From the NCBI GenBank assembly GCA_030603365.1, contig JAUVXV010000008.1:1-64000 (forward strand): a stretch of DNA of 64,000 nt, in the 5' to 3' direction. The notes beneath the pieces were generated by a model that worked only from the letters and a program-made list of their open reading frames with translations, did no database searches and was not told the DNA's origin. The DNA comes from Candidatus Heimdallarchaeota archaeon (GTDB lineage: Archaea > Asgardarchaeota > Heimdallarchaeia > Heimdallarchaeales > Heimdallarchaeaceae). This document shows positions 1-9,151 of this stretch, piece by piece (the stretch's first letter is position 1; each line of letters opens with the position of its first letter). Position numbers and translations under genes: made by a program.

Positions 1-2
1 TC

Positions 3-143
3 AATGCTGATGTGAATGCAGCGTACAATATTTTAGTCAAAAGCGATCCGAAAGCTGTACCTAAACGTACGGTGAACGGGGTAGGAGGATACGTGATGTA
101 TCCGCTCAGAGTAAGTATAGAACAGTTGCATACTGCCATATGA
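3..143 (+). CDS. tnpB: TnpB (IS200/IS605-type OrfB) C-terminal end, cut by the window edge
   Basis: An open frame enters from the left edge and ends at TGA 141-143, giving the last 46 residues. It contains the segment NADVNAAYNIL, the typical RuvC-III motif (D-x-N-A-A-x-N) of TnpB/Fanzor/Cas12-like RNA-guided nucleases; TnpB is encoded by IS605-family elements and is guided by an omega RNA from the element's right end. Only the tail is visible, so intactness, a partner TnpA and the left end cannot be judged. The stretch is visibly richer in G and C than the following genes, in keeping with a mobile origin. The residues after the RuvC motif form a short basic tail. Confidence 0.8.
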   Translation, partial: NADVNAAYNILVKSDPKAVPKRTVNGVGGYVMYPLRVSIEQLHTAI

Positions 144-171
144 TGAACTCTGAGAAAGATATTTAACTATT

Positions 172-189
172 CTTGTCTAAGGTGACAAG
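172..189. repeat. Short perfect inverted repeat after the TnpB stop
   Basis: CTTGTC (172-177) and GACAAG (184-189) are perfect inverted repeats separated by 6 bases, 28 bases after the TnpB stop. IS605-family right ends usually carry a subterminal hairpin and the 3' part of the omega RNA, so this could belong to the element's right end, but a 6-bp stem is short and may be chance. The hairpin also lies just before the start of the next gene. Confidence 0.3.
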
Positions 190-205
190 GAGACAACAAC
201 TCATC

Positions 206-1159
206 ATGAGTGAAGAACATATCTGGAAAACATTACTCTCAAATCTTGAACAAAATAAGCAGGCTGTAGTTGTAGTCATTATTCAACGAACAGGTTCTGC
301 ACCAAATATACCAGGTGCAAAAATGCTTGTTACAACGGATAAGGTAATGGGGACTGTAGGTGGAGGAATTTCTGAACATAAATTGCTTGAACACGCTCGT
401 ACTTTACTTGAAGAGAAGATAGTTGCGGTTGAAACAGTGTTTATGGATCACAGTGAAACAGCAACAGAACACCGTTCAGGAATGATTTGTTCCGGTTCAC
501 AGACATTCGCACTAATTTCACTCGGAAAACAAGACATTGTAACTATAAAAAATATAACAGAGGTTTTTTCTAAAGGACAATCAGGAATTCTTACTTTAAA
601 TCAGGAAGGAATCAATTTTGCTTTTGGTGATTCTTTAACTGACGATAATATTTATACTGAAGAAGATAGTTCCTGGACATATCAAGAAAATATCGGAGTA
701 CATGATAAGCTTTTCATAATTGGAGGAGGTCATGTTTCACTTGCATTATCTCGTATTATGGAAACACTAGGGTTTCACATAACAGTTGTTGATGATAGAA
801 AGAATCTTCCGACTATGGATGCTAATAGTTATGCCCATGAAAGAATAGTTATGTCTTACAAAAATATTTTATCTATTATCCCTCAGGGAAACAACATATA
901 CGTCACAATTATGACCTTTGGTCATTCATCTGATGAACTAGTACTCGAAAATCTAATTGCTAAAAAAATAAAATATCTTGGAATGATGGCAAGTGACACC
1001 AAGAAGCACCAGATATTTACAAATCTTAAAAATATAGGAATTTCCAAAGCTATTTTAGATACAGTACATTCACCTATTGGTTTGAAAATTAACAGCCACA
1101 CACCTGAGGAAATAGCTATAAGCATTGCAGCAGAGATAATTTTTATAAAAAATTCTTAA
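206..1159 (+). CDS. XdhC/CoxI-family molybdoenzyme maturation factor
   Basis: A 317-residue protein from the ATG at 206; an in-frame TTG at 173 would add 11 residues but lies inside a hairpin next to the TnpB end, so the ATG is preferred. The N-terminal third carries the XdhC signature of a GSAPxxPGAKMLV-like segment followed by GTVGGGISEHKLLEHA. The C-terminal half is a Rossmann domain starting with IIGGGHVSLALSR and an acidic end of strand 2 (VVDDR). XdhC proteins bind molybdenum cofactor and help sulfurate and insert it into xanthine dehydrogenase or CO dehydrogenase-type enzymes. No molybdenum hydroxylase is encoded in this window, so its client is not visible. Family call is firm, client unknown. 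Confidence 0.85.
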   Translation: MSEEHIWKTLLSNLEQNKQAVVVVIIQRTGSAPNIPGAKMLVTTDKVMGTVGGGISEHKLLEHARTLLEEKIVAVETVFMDHSETATEHRSGMICSGSQTFALISLGKQDIVTIKNITEVFSKGQSGILTLNQEGINFAFGDSLTDDNIYTEEDSSWTYQENIGVHDKLFIIGGGHVSLALSRIMETLGFHITVVDDRKNLPTMDANSYAHERIVMSYKNILSIIPQGNNIYVTIMTFGHSSDELVLENLIAKKIKYLGMMASDTKKHQIFTNLKNIGISKAILDTVHSPIGLKINSHTPEEIAISIAAEIIFIKNS

Positions 1160-1238
1160 TCAAAAGAAGAATAGTTGGACTTTTTGAAAGGTGAATCATC
1201 TAGCTTTTGTTGATGTTTCAGAGATTATATTTGTTTCA

Positions 1239-1577
1239 TTAGACTGATATAATCTCATAGCCATCTTTTACCCACAATTCCAGAGGAGTATGACCAAACA
1301 AATCATCATGTATAGGTAAACCTTGTTTCTCTGCTGATTCCAATGCACCTACAGCTTTTGCACAAACTCTACATACTGAAGCAATTAGCTTTAATTCTTT
1401 CATTTTCTCGAACTTATCATTCACGTTTTCTTCGTACATAGGAATTAGTTTACATCCTTCGCTCTCAAAGACTACTCCAACTTCATATCCTTTTTCTTGA
1501 AAATCTAAAACATTCATCATAACATGTGTGAATGTTCCTTTATTTGCAGACCATATTACAAGAAGTAGTTTTCTCAA
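1239..1577 (-). CDS. DsrE-family-like small protein
   Basis: The protein is 112 residues if translation begins at TTG 1577-1575, which sits 3 bases after a clear AAAAGGTGAT ribosome site; an upstream in-frame start at 1625 would add 16 residues without such a site. The opening strand LRKLLLVIW, the following loop with a threonine/histidine stretch, and a central VCRVCAKAVGALESAE segment with two cysteines resemble DsrE/DsrF-like or peroxiredoxin-like small sulfur-relay proteins. Members handle sulfane sulfur or act as small cytosolic sulfur carriers. It lies downstream of the receptor array on the same strand, 75 bases after the last receptor, and may be independently expressed. The family match is moderate. 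Confidence 0.55.
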   Translation of the reverse strand: MRKLLLVIWSANKGTFTHVMMNVLDFQEKGYEVGVVFESEGCKLIPMYEENVNDKFEKMKELKLIASVCRVCAKAVGALESAEKQGLPIHDDLFGHTPLELWVKDGYEIISV

Positions 1578-1580
1578 ATA

Positions 1581-1590
1581 ATCACCTTTT
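1581..1590 (-). promoter_or_regulatory. Ribosome binding site deciding a TTG start
   Basis: On the minus strand the bases read AAAAGGTGAT and lie 3 bases before TTG 1577-1575. The same GGTGAT-type arrangement precedes the TTG start at 34399 and the GTG start at 49787, so it appears to be the local Shine-Dalgarno style for non-ATG starts. Confidence 0.65.
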
Positions 1591-1652
1591 GAAAATATAC
1601 TATCATCAATAAAACTTTTTCTCATAAACGAAAAAGAAAGAAAAAAGGATTA

Positions 1653-4600
1653 TTAGAATCTTACTGTAGCTATCTTGTAAGCATCAAATACAGGTGTTAA
1701 GATACCTAGTTCTATAAATTCAAAGATTATAGGCAATCCTATCTCAATTCTAATACTATCAATTTCATCAAAAATTTTACTTATTGTTACATGATCATTT
1801 TCCATTATATATGTAATTAATTGCTTCTTGAGTCCTGTAAGTTCTGCGATTATATTTGTTTTATATGGAGAAATAATAAAAGGATAGAATATCCATAAAT
1901 GGATTTCCGTCATTATCTTCTCTGTTATCCCCTGGAGATTGATTCTAAAAATCTCTGTAGAACCATCCCAGTCTTCTGGTATTTGATTAAACATTTTAGC
2001 AAACCAATTACTAATGACTGTAAGCCTTTCTTCAATTTCTTCATTCAAATCAGCTTCAGAGAAAGTGTATATGGTAAATTGACCAGATTCAGTTCCAGTT
2101 ACTAAGAAGTTTTTGTATTGCAACCTTTTAACAGAACCAGCTTTATCACCTCTAAGTTCAACACCCATAGAGGATATAGCTGAAAGAAAACCAGTTATGA
2201 GTGAAGGATCTAAAGTTATTTCGGATCCTAAATCCATTTCATAGACAGGTAAACCAGTAACTTTGTGGACTATAATTATTTTTGTAATTGAAAGAACACT
2301 TTCATATAAACCATAAATTCTTGTGAATAAGGTTTTTTCTGCACGCTTATCTTTGTTCATCTTCCGTCTAATAAAATAAACCATAGGAGTAATAATAATA
2401 GCAGCACCAAAAATACCTATTACAACAAAAAGTATTGGAGGTATTTCTCCTTCGACAGGATTTAGTATAGAAATGGATTTAATAGCAATATCAATTTGAG
2501 ATACATATCCATCTTTGGATATGTTAATAAAAACATTAACAGTGGTTTCTTGGGGTTCATGAATCCTGAAAACTATATAATAAGTACCATCATTTTCATA
2601 CTTTGTAATTAGTTCAGCATCTTGAACATCAAATGAAACATCAAATTCAGCTCCAGAGATATTTTGAGAATGAATTGTATCAACATAAATGAACGCAATT
2701 GTTGTTTCATTACCATAATATAGCTCATCTTCAGAAGAAATTATCTCTATTAGAGTTGGAGTTTCTTGAATGTTCAATGTTACTTGAGTAGTAGCATTTT
2801 CTTGTTCATAATCTACAAAGAAACCTAGTTTTGAGACTGAAATTCTTATAGTATAAGATCCTACGACCAAATCTAATCCAAGACTATTGGAATAAAGTTC
2901 TAATTGCATATCATTTGTACCTGAAAATTCTCTAACTCCATATTCTAAAGTTTCAACTAGTAAAACATCATCTAGATAGAAATACATCTCATCAGGAATT
3001 ATTGGATTGTCTGTTTCATTTGATAAGTCTTCAACTGTAAATGGGATTATTGATTCTGCGTCATTATAATACGAGTTATAATTATAGGAATTGGGAGAAA
3101 TTTCAAAAGTATGATACACTTTTAAATTGAATGTTATTGAATGTGTTTCCAGTAGAAGCCCAGTTGCTGTAAGGGTTATAGAGTAATCACCTGATAAAAC
3201 ATTTATGGGGATGTCTAGTTCATAATATGGTCCAACATAATTCAATAAACCCGAAGTTCCCCAAGAAGTATTGTAAGCTACAGGTGCAGATATTATGGGA
3301 GTTCCTTCTCCTGTGAAAAATGGATCACTAATATTATTATACTGAATTTGAGCTATAATTCCCTGCAGATTTATCCTTTCAATTATGATAGAAGAATTGG
3401 ATATCATGCTTCCTCCTACTGTTTCTTCCCAACTGAAAGAAGCAGTTGTAGACTTCCTCACTGAGATTCTTTCCGAGTAGAAACCTATTTCAGTTCCATT
3501 CTTCCAATAACATACTACAGTCCAGAAACCTTCTGAATCACTGCCATCAATAGAGGGATCGAAAACTGTATTTATTGAATATTGACCAGGAAATTCTTGG
3601 CTTAATTGAAGAATTGTATATTCTGTAACATCATTAAAGATAATATTCGATGGAACATCTGTTTTTAGAGGAACGATGTCACCATTTGGATCATAGAGTG
3701 TGAAATTTAATTCACCAGAAAGAACATCAGAAGAAAGTAAATCTTTGATAAATACATCAGCTATTACTAAAGATCCATTCGTTCCAGTCGCATAAGTTCC
3801 ATCTGTTGTCCAAGACCCTAAATTGAAAATGTGTGTGTTCAGATTTAAATCATAAAGATAATTAGAACTTGTAGATGTGAAAGTAAGGTTTCCAGAAGCA
3901 TATTCTATTCCAGATAAAATTGTGTTTAAGTTGAAATTGTAACCTAGAGTACTTTTAACCCCAGAGATGGAAATTGAGTCATTAACTAGTAAATTGAAAG
4001 TCTGATTATTCCAATCACTAGGCGTTAAAAGCTCTTGAGTTCTTGCTGGATTAGTGTAATTTAAAAGATTCAGTATGCTGATATCCCATACTAAGGTCCA
4101 ATAAACTGTTTCTGCAAGATGAGTTGAGTTAGAAACCACATAATTGGATTTTGCTAATACAGCTTTATCAAAAATATATGTGTTATTCATAGTAATTTCT
4201 ACTGAATCATTGGAAATTAGAGTATGAATACCACTTCCTATTATTTGTTGAGTCAGAGAAGTTACAGATACAGAATTGTCTTCTAAAACAATATTAGAGG
4301 GGTCAGTAATTATTTGTGCTGTCCCATTAGAATATGAATGCTTTAATTCCACTAGCAACCCTCTTGTTTCATCACTAATTTCATTCCAAGAAACACCATC
4401 ATGATCATAACAGGGATAACCAGGGGTTACTATTTGTTTTCCTAACCAATCAAATTCATCATTATTATCATCGACAACTGTTAATTCTATCACTATGAAA
4501 TAAGTTCCTTTTTCTAATATTGCTTCTCCAGTCTTAGAAGTATTTAGAAAATCATAATAACCGTAATTCCCTACTGAACTTGGAGGGATAAGATTTGAGG

Positions 4601-5252
4601 AGTTATAAGGTCCATTAACCTCAACTGCACGAATATCACTTAAATTAGGTTCCCCTAATCCATTAGCTTTTACAACATAAAGCTCTATTTCATCATTACC
4701 TAAAGTTGGACCAGTGGTTACTAGGTTAATTTCAGCACTGTAAAATACACCATAATCCCAAATTATCTGAAAAGCTTGAGCTACTCGAATACTGCCACTA
4801 TCAAGACGAGCATGTTTATTTTCTACCGCTCCATCATAAACTGCATAAGAATCTTGTATTGAAGTAATTGTCATATCATACTGAAGATAATCAGCACTGA
4901 AATCTGAGGGTGGTTGAATGTTGAAGCTTTCTTCCCAATCATTACTAGAATTTAGAATAAGGTTATTAATATGAGATACAGACAATTCATCTCTTATAGA
5001 AAAGTTATCACCTACTCCTGTTTGAGTATCAATAGGTGTATAGTATAATTGAGGATTTTCCGGAAAAATTTCAGGATTTTCAACACTATAGATTTCATAT
5101 AAATCATTAGGATTTGTTATTTGATCAAGATATATGGAATTATCACTACCTAATGGATTTCTTCTGTGTATATCTGAAAGCACATAATTCGAAGCCAGAT
5201 TGATAATTACTAAAATGCATACTATATACTTTTTATACTTATTCTGACCCAT
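1653..5252 (-). CDS. Giant surface receptor with cytosolic longin-like and winged-helix-like region (paralogue 1)
   Basis: 1199 residues from ATG 5252; a TTG 21 bases upstream is possible but the ATG directly precedes the charged-then-hydrophobic signal segment (KKYIVCILVIINLASN). The ectodomain of about 900 residues is rich in Asn/Ser/Thr, beta-type sequence and N-glycosylation sequons, with a recurrent GFWTVVxYWxNGTExGFYS-type module near its middle. A single membrane helix lies at about 938-961, followed by a basic stop-transfer stretch RRKMNKDKR. The cytosolic 230 residues begin with ITKIIIVHKVTGLPVYEMDL and LITGFLSAISSMG, a pattern like longin/roadblock domains that bind small GTPases in Asgard archaea and eukaryotes, and end with a winged-helix-like segment (VTISKIFDEID). 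Function as a receptor is inferred. It is last in an array of paralogues. Confidence 0.8.
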   Translation of the reverse strand: MGQNKYKKYIVCILVIINLASNYVLSDIHRRNPLGSDNSIYLDQITNPNDLYEIYSVENPEIFPENPQLYYTPIDTQTGVGDNFSIRDELSVSHINNLILNSSNDWEESFNIQPPSDFSADYLQYDMTITSIQDSYAVYDGAVENKHARLDSGSIRVAQAFQIIWDYGVFYSAEINLVTTGPTLGNDEIELYVVKANGLGEPNLSDIRAVEVNGPYNSSNLIPPSSVGNYGYYDFLNTSKTGEAILEKGTYFIVIELTVVDDNNDEFDWLGKQIVTPGYPCYDHDGVSWNEISDETRGLLVELKHSYSNGTAQIITDPSNIVLEDNSVSVTSLTQQIIGSGIHTLISNDSVEITMNNTYIFDKAVLAKSNYVVSNSTHLAETVYWTLVWDISILNLLNYTNPARTQELLTPSDWNNQTFNLLVNDSISISGVKSTLGYNFNLNTILSGIEYASGNLTFTSTSSNYLYDLNLNTHIFNLGSWTTDGTYATGTNGSLVIADVFIKDLLSSDVLSGELNFTLYDPNGDIVPLKTDVPSNIIFNDVTEYTILQLSQEFPGQYSINTVFDPSIDGSDSEGFWTVVCYWKNGTEIGFYSERISVRKSTTASFSWEETVGGSMISNSSIIIERINLQGIIAQIQYNNISDPFFTGEGTPIISAPVAYNTSWGTSGLLNYVGPYYELDIPINVLSGDYSITLTATGLLLETHSITFNLKVYHTFEISPNSYNYNSYYNDAESIIPFTVEDLSNETDNPIIPDEMYFYLDDVLLVETLEYGVREFSGTNDMQLELYSNSLGLDLVVGSYTIRISVSKLGFFVDYEQENATTQVTLNIQETPTLIEIISSEDELYYGNETTIAFIYVDTIHSQNISGAEFDVSFDVQDAELITKYENDGTYYIVFRIHEPQETTVNVFINISKDGYVSQIDIAIKSISILNPVEGEIPPILFVVIGIFGAAIIITPMVYFIRRKMNKDKRAEKTLFTRIYGLYESVLSITKIIIVHKVTGLPVYEMDLGSEITLDPSLITGFLSAISSMGVELRGDKAGSVKRLQYKNFLVTGTESGQFTIYTFSEADLNEEIEERLTVISNWFAKMFNQIPEDWDGSTEIFRINLQGITEKIMTEIHLWIFYPFIISPYKTNIIAELTGLKKQLITYIMENDHVTISKIFDEIDSIRIEIGLPIIFEFIELGILTPVFDAYKIATVRF

Positions 5253-5313
5253 AAAATGAAACCCCAATATCAATTACAGACTTAATTATGTTATTCTTTA
5301 CAGTTTCTTTATT

Positions 5314-5323
5314 CTTTATAAAT
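5314..5323 (-). promoter_or_regulatory. TATA-like box of receptor paralogue 1
   Basis: The minus strand reads ATTTATAAAG about 62-71 bases upstream of ATG 5252. This spacing would give a leader of roughly 35-45 bases. Each member of the receptor array has a comparable box, so they are probably transcribed separately. Confidence 0.45.
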
Positions 5324-5422
5324 TATTAGTTAATTTCTATTTAAAAAGTTATGAAAATGACTAACAAAAGGTAGAAATACTTTTTCACAATCTTTTATGA
5401 TGTAAAGTTTGATTTTTCATTC

Positions 5423-8400
5423 CTAAAAACGAACTGTAGCAATCTTATAAGCATCGTATTCAGGTTCTAGAATATTGCTTTCAATTAGTTCAAAGATAAC
5501 TGGTAATCCTTGTTCAAATGTGATATAATCAATATCATCAAAGAGACGACTGATTGTGATATTATCTATTTCTTGAATGTAATTAATTAATTTCTTCCTA
5601 AGACCTGACATCTGTTCTATTTCTATGGTTTTATTTGGTGCGACTCTAAAAGGATAGAATATCCATAGATGAATTTCTTTCATTATTTTTTCAGTTATTC
5701 CTTGTAGATTAAGTCTAAAGGGTTCTGTTGATCCATCCCAATCTTCTGGAATGTTACTGAAGAGCATAGCAAACCAATCACTAATTACAGTCAGTTTTTT
5801 CTCTATTTCTTCATTTAATTCTGCTTCTGAAAAAGTGTAAAGTGTAAATTGTCCTGATTTTGATGCTGTAACTTGGAAATCCATATATTCTACCCTTTTA
5901 ACGCTTGCAGTTTTATCACCTTTCATTTCCCCTCCAACACTTGAAACAGCTGAAAGAAATCCAGTAATTAAGGATGGGTCTAAGGTAATCTCAGATCCTA
6001 AATCCATTTCATACACTGGTAAGCTCGTTGCACTATGAACAATTATCAGTTTAGTAACAGACAGGATACCCTCATAGAAATTATAAATTTGAGTGAATTG
6101 AGATTTTTGAGCTCTTTTTTCTCTAATCACTTTCCTTCGAGCAAATAGTACTATAGGTATAATCAATATTACAGCTCCGATAATCCCAGCTATAATGAAG
6201 ATGTAAATTGGAAGTCCAGTTGGAGAAGGTGGTGGAGTCTGTATAATATTAATACTAATACCAACTAATCTAAAATCAGCTTTTGCTTCATATCCTACTT
6301 TAGAAACATTGACATAGATATTAAGAGATGATACTGATGGCTCTAAAGTTTTGACAATTATAGAATAAATTCCATTTACTTCAGGATCTAACCAAACTTC
6401 AACATTCGATATGTCGACTCTAACATCCACATCTGCATTTCTGATAAGCGTTGAGTGGTTAGTATCAAAGTAGCTAAACTTGATTATAGTTTGACTATTC
6501 TTATCTATTTCTTCTACAGTTTCTTCTATAGTGATGTCAGTTGCAATTGTTAATGTGTTTAAACTGAAACTTTCTAGAATATTTCCTTGACCTGTCGAAT
6601 CTATGAAATTGGTTTTGGTTATATTTACATCAAGATTATAGACACCAATTCCAAGATTTAATGATCCTGAATTAAATTCTAAAATAATTTTCCCATTAGA
6701 GATTTCTTGTGAATAGTCTGACTGGAGCAAAATTGTTTCGTCGATTTTTAGAATAATTTGATCAGGTTCAACTGGATTACTCATATTGGTTATATCAATT
6801 AAATCAAATCGAATAATGAAGTCATTAGTATAATTTGTGTAATAATCGTTTTTCTCTTTGTTTAACTGAAACACATGAAGAATTCTTACAGTAAACTGAA
6901 CCGTATGATTTTCTAAGAATTGACTTTGAGCACTTAAATCGATTGTATAAGTGCCTGCTTGAACATTAGTTAGAATCTCTCGTTCATAGGAAGACACACC
7001 AAAAGCGATGAGCCCTGTTTCTAACCAACCTGTTGAATAGGTTACTGATGCACTGGTAATTAATGTCCCATTTCCAGTGAAAAAGGGATCACTTATATTG
7101 TAATAACAAATTCGAACCTTTATTCCTTCACCATTAATTCTATCAATAGTTGATAGGCTATCATTAACCCAATTATCACTTCCCTCTATATCTTCCCATT
7201 CAAATTCAGCGAAGGTTGGCTTAACCACAGTTATTATTCTTGATGTGAAACCGACATCAGTTCCATTTTGCCAAAGATAAACTACAGTCCAATAACCCTC
7301 TTTGTCACTACCATAAACAGATGGGTCAAAGAGTGTACTTGCTGAATACTCTCCAGGTCCTGACTGAGTGGAGATTATTTGAGTGTAATAACTAATATCA
7401 TTATAGATTAATTCACTAGGTAAGCTGTTCTTAAAAGATATAATCTGCCCTTCAGGGTCAAAGAGTGTAAAATTCAGATTTCCATTTGTAACTTCACTAT
7501 CAATTGCTTCCTTAACATCTATAATGGAGTTCAAAGGAGAACCTTGATACCCTGTGGCATGTGTTTCATTTGTTTCCCAGTAACCTAAATTGAACGTGTC
7601 AGATGATTGTATAACTTCATAGAGAAGATTTCTACTTGTTGACTGGAAGGAAATATCTCCCTCTAGATAGCTAGAACCTGAAAGTAACTCAATCATGTTC
7701 AAAGTAAAAGTTCTGTCAGATTTTAAGTATGAAAGAGGAGTAGCATCATTTAGAAGTAAACTAAATGAGAAATCATTCCAAGTTTTTGGGATTGTAAAAG
7801 TTTGAGAGCGAGTAGGATTATCATATCCTGAAAAATCAACAGAAGAACTTAGCCACGAAATATTCCATGAAACACTATAATCGTAGAAAGTAGAATTTAT
7901 TGCAGTGTATGATGAACTTCCAACAAATGAACGGCTAAATGAGTAGGAGTTGTTCAGGTTTACAGCAACAGTAGTATTAGAAGTTAGTTCATGGGATCCT
8001 ATCCCACTGATTATTTGAGTTGTTGATGTTATATCAACTCCGTTATCTCTTAGCTGAATTGAAGTTGGGTCTTGATAAATTATAGGTGATCCGTTAGCAT
8101 AAGTTTGCATCAACTCAGGTGCTAAAATGAAATCTTTGTTTATAATTCCTGACCAGACTGTTCCATCATGAGTGTATGAATCAGTATATACTGAGCCTTG
8201 TTGTCCGCGCCAATTAAATCCATCACTATCAACTGCATCAAAACTAGATAAATTAGCTACAACATAATATTTCCCTGTTGTTAATACTACATTATGAAAA
8301 TCATAAAAGACGGTATTTCCTGGAGTACTTTCTGTTATCGGATTAATCGAACCAAAAGGATCATTTGTTGCATTTGAAAGAATGAAACCCATGTCTGGTT

Positions 8401-9022
8401 TTCCATCAACTATACTTGCTTTGACTAAAAACAATTCCAATTCATCCGCCCCTATTGCTGTTTTAATAATTAGGTAGATTTTTGCTCCAGAAAAAACTGC
8501 ATAATCATAAACTACATCAAAACTCTGTGCAACTCTAATATTGGTTGATTCAAGTACTTCGTCTTTATTATGTATAGTCTGTTGAGTAATAAATTCCTGA
8601 CTGGTAGTTATTGAAGTGATATTGTATTGTAAAATATCTTCCGAATAATCAGCTAGACCGCCTATACTATATGAATTTGTTAGACTATTATCAGAGTTTA
8701 ATGAAACAGATAAGGGGTGATGAACGTGCAAGTTGTCATCTACAAGAAAATCATTACCTGAACCTGACAAATCCAATATAGGATCAAAATTCAGTGAATT
8801 AGGATTATAAGATGGTTTTTCTCCTAAAAATATAGTATTAAAACTAATTTCTGCATCCTGTTTGAAGTCTTTATTCATGTTTACTGAAACAGTATCTGTA
8901 GAAATAGCATTAGTTATTCTGTTAGTAAAAGGAGAACTAGATAGAATGAAAAGTGAAATTATTATAATAGACTTTATCTTATCTCGATTTTTCCTAATCT
9001 CAAAACGATAAATAGATTCCAC
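5423..9022 (-). CDS. Giant surface receptor with cytosolic longin-like and winged-helix-like region (paralogue 2)
   Basis: 1199 residues starting at GTG 9022, preceded by AAAAGAGA; the first 45 residues form a basic N-terminus and signal segment (SIIIISLFILSSS). The ectodomain matches paralogue 1 along its length, including a GYWTVVYLWQNGTDVGFTS module and an NLGYWETNETHATGYQGS segment, and has many N-x-S/T sequons. The membrane helix is at about 940-962. The cytosolic region is the most similar part: LPVYEMDLGSEITLDPSLI and the final AYKIATVRF are identical to paralogue 1, showing that the inside is under stronger constraint than the outside. The known part is the longin/roadblock-like pattern; signalling or trafficking function is inference. 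It sits 150 bases upstream of paralogue 1. Confidence 0.8.
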   Translation of the reverse strand: MESIYRFEIRKNRDKIKSIIIISLFILSSSPFTNRITNAISTDTVSVNMNKDFKQDAEISFNTIFLGEKPSYNPNSLNFDPILDLSGSGNDFLVDDNLHVHHPLSVSLNSDNSLTNSYSIGGLADYSEDILQYNITSITTSQEFITQQTIHNKDEVLESTNIRVAQSFDVVYDYAVFSGAKIYLIIKTAIGADELELFLVKASIVDGKPDMGFILSNATNDPFGSINPITESTPGNTVFYDFHNVVLTTGKYYVVANLSSFDAVDSDGFNWRGQQGSVYTDSYTHDGTVWSGIINKDFILAPELMQTYANGSPIIYQDPTSIQLRDNGVDITSTTQIISGIGSHELTSNTTVAVNLNNSYSFSRSFVGSSSYTAINSTFYDYSVSWNISWLSSSVDFSGYDNPTRSQTFTIPKTWNDFSFSLLLNDATPLSYLKSDRTFTLNMIELLSGSSYLEGDISFQSTSRNLLYEVIQSSDTFNLGYWETNETHATGYQGSPLNSIIDVKEAIDSEVTNGNLNFTLFDPEGQIISFKNSLPSELIYNDISYYTQIISTQSGPGEYSASTLFDPSVYGSDKEGYWTVVYLWQNGTDVGFTSRIITVVKPTFAEFEWEDIEGSDNWVNDSLSTIDRINGEGIKVRICYYNISDPFFTGNGTLITSASVTYSTGWLETGLIAFGVSSYEREILTNVQAGTYTIDLSAQSQFLENHTVQFTVRILHVFQLNKEKNDYYTNYTNDFIIRFDLIDITNMSNPVEPDQIILKIDETILLQSDYSQEISNGKIILEFNSGSLNLGIGVYNLDVNITKTNFIDSTGQGNILESFSLNTLTIATDITIEETVEEIDKNSQTIIKFSYFDTNHSTLIRNADVDVRVDISNVEVWLDPEVNGIYSIIVKTLEPSVSSLNIYVNVSKVGYEAKADFRLVGISINIIQTPPPSPTGLPIYIFIIAGIIGAVILIIPIVLFARRKVIREKRAQKSQFTQIYNFYEGILSVTKLIIVHSATSLPVYEMDLGSEITLDPSLITGFLSAVSSVGGEMKGDKTASVKRVEYMDFQVTASKSGQFTLYTFSEAELNEEIEKKLTVISDWFAMLFSNIPEDWDGSTEPFRLNLQGITEKIMKEIHLWIFYPFRVAPNKTIEIEQMSGLRKKLINYIQEIDNITISRLFDDIDYITFEQGLPVIFELIESNILEPEYDAYKIATVRF

Positions 9023-9090
9023 TCTCTTTTACTCTGATAGATACTTTATGTAATTTGAACTTAAAATTCTTTCCAATATTCTAATATTAT

Positions 9091-9101
9091 CTATATAAAA
9101 G
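9091..9101 (-). promoter_or_regulatory. TATA-like box of receptor paralogue 2
   Basis: The minus strand reads CTTTTATATAG, about 70-80 bases upstream of the GTG start at 9022. It is the best AT-box in the 129-base gap between paralogues 2 and 3. Confidence 0.45.
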
Positions 9102-9151
9102 AGATTAACAGTAAAAAAATACTTAATCAAACCTTCTAAAATGTCCGTATT

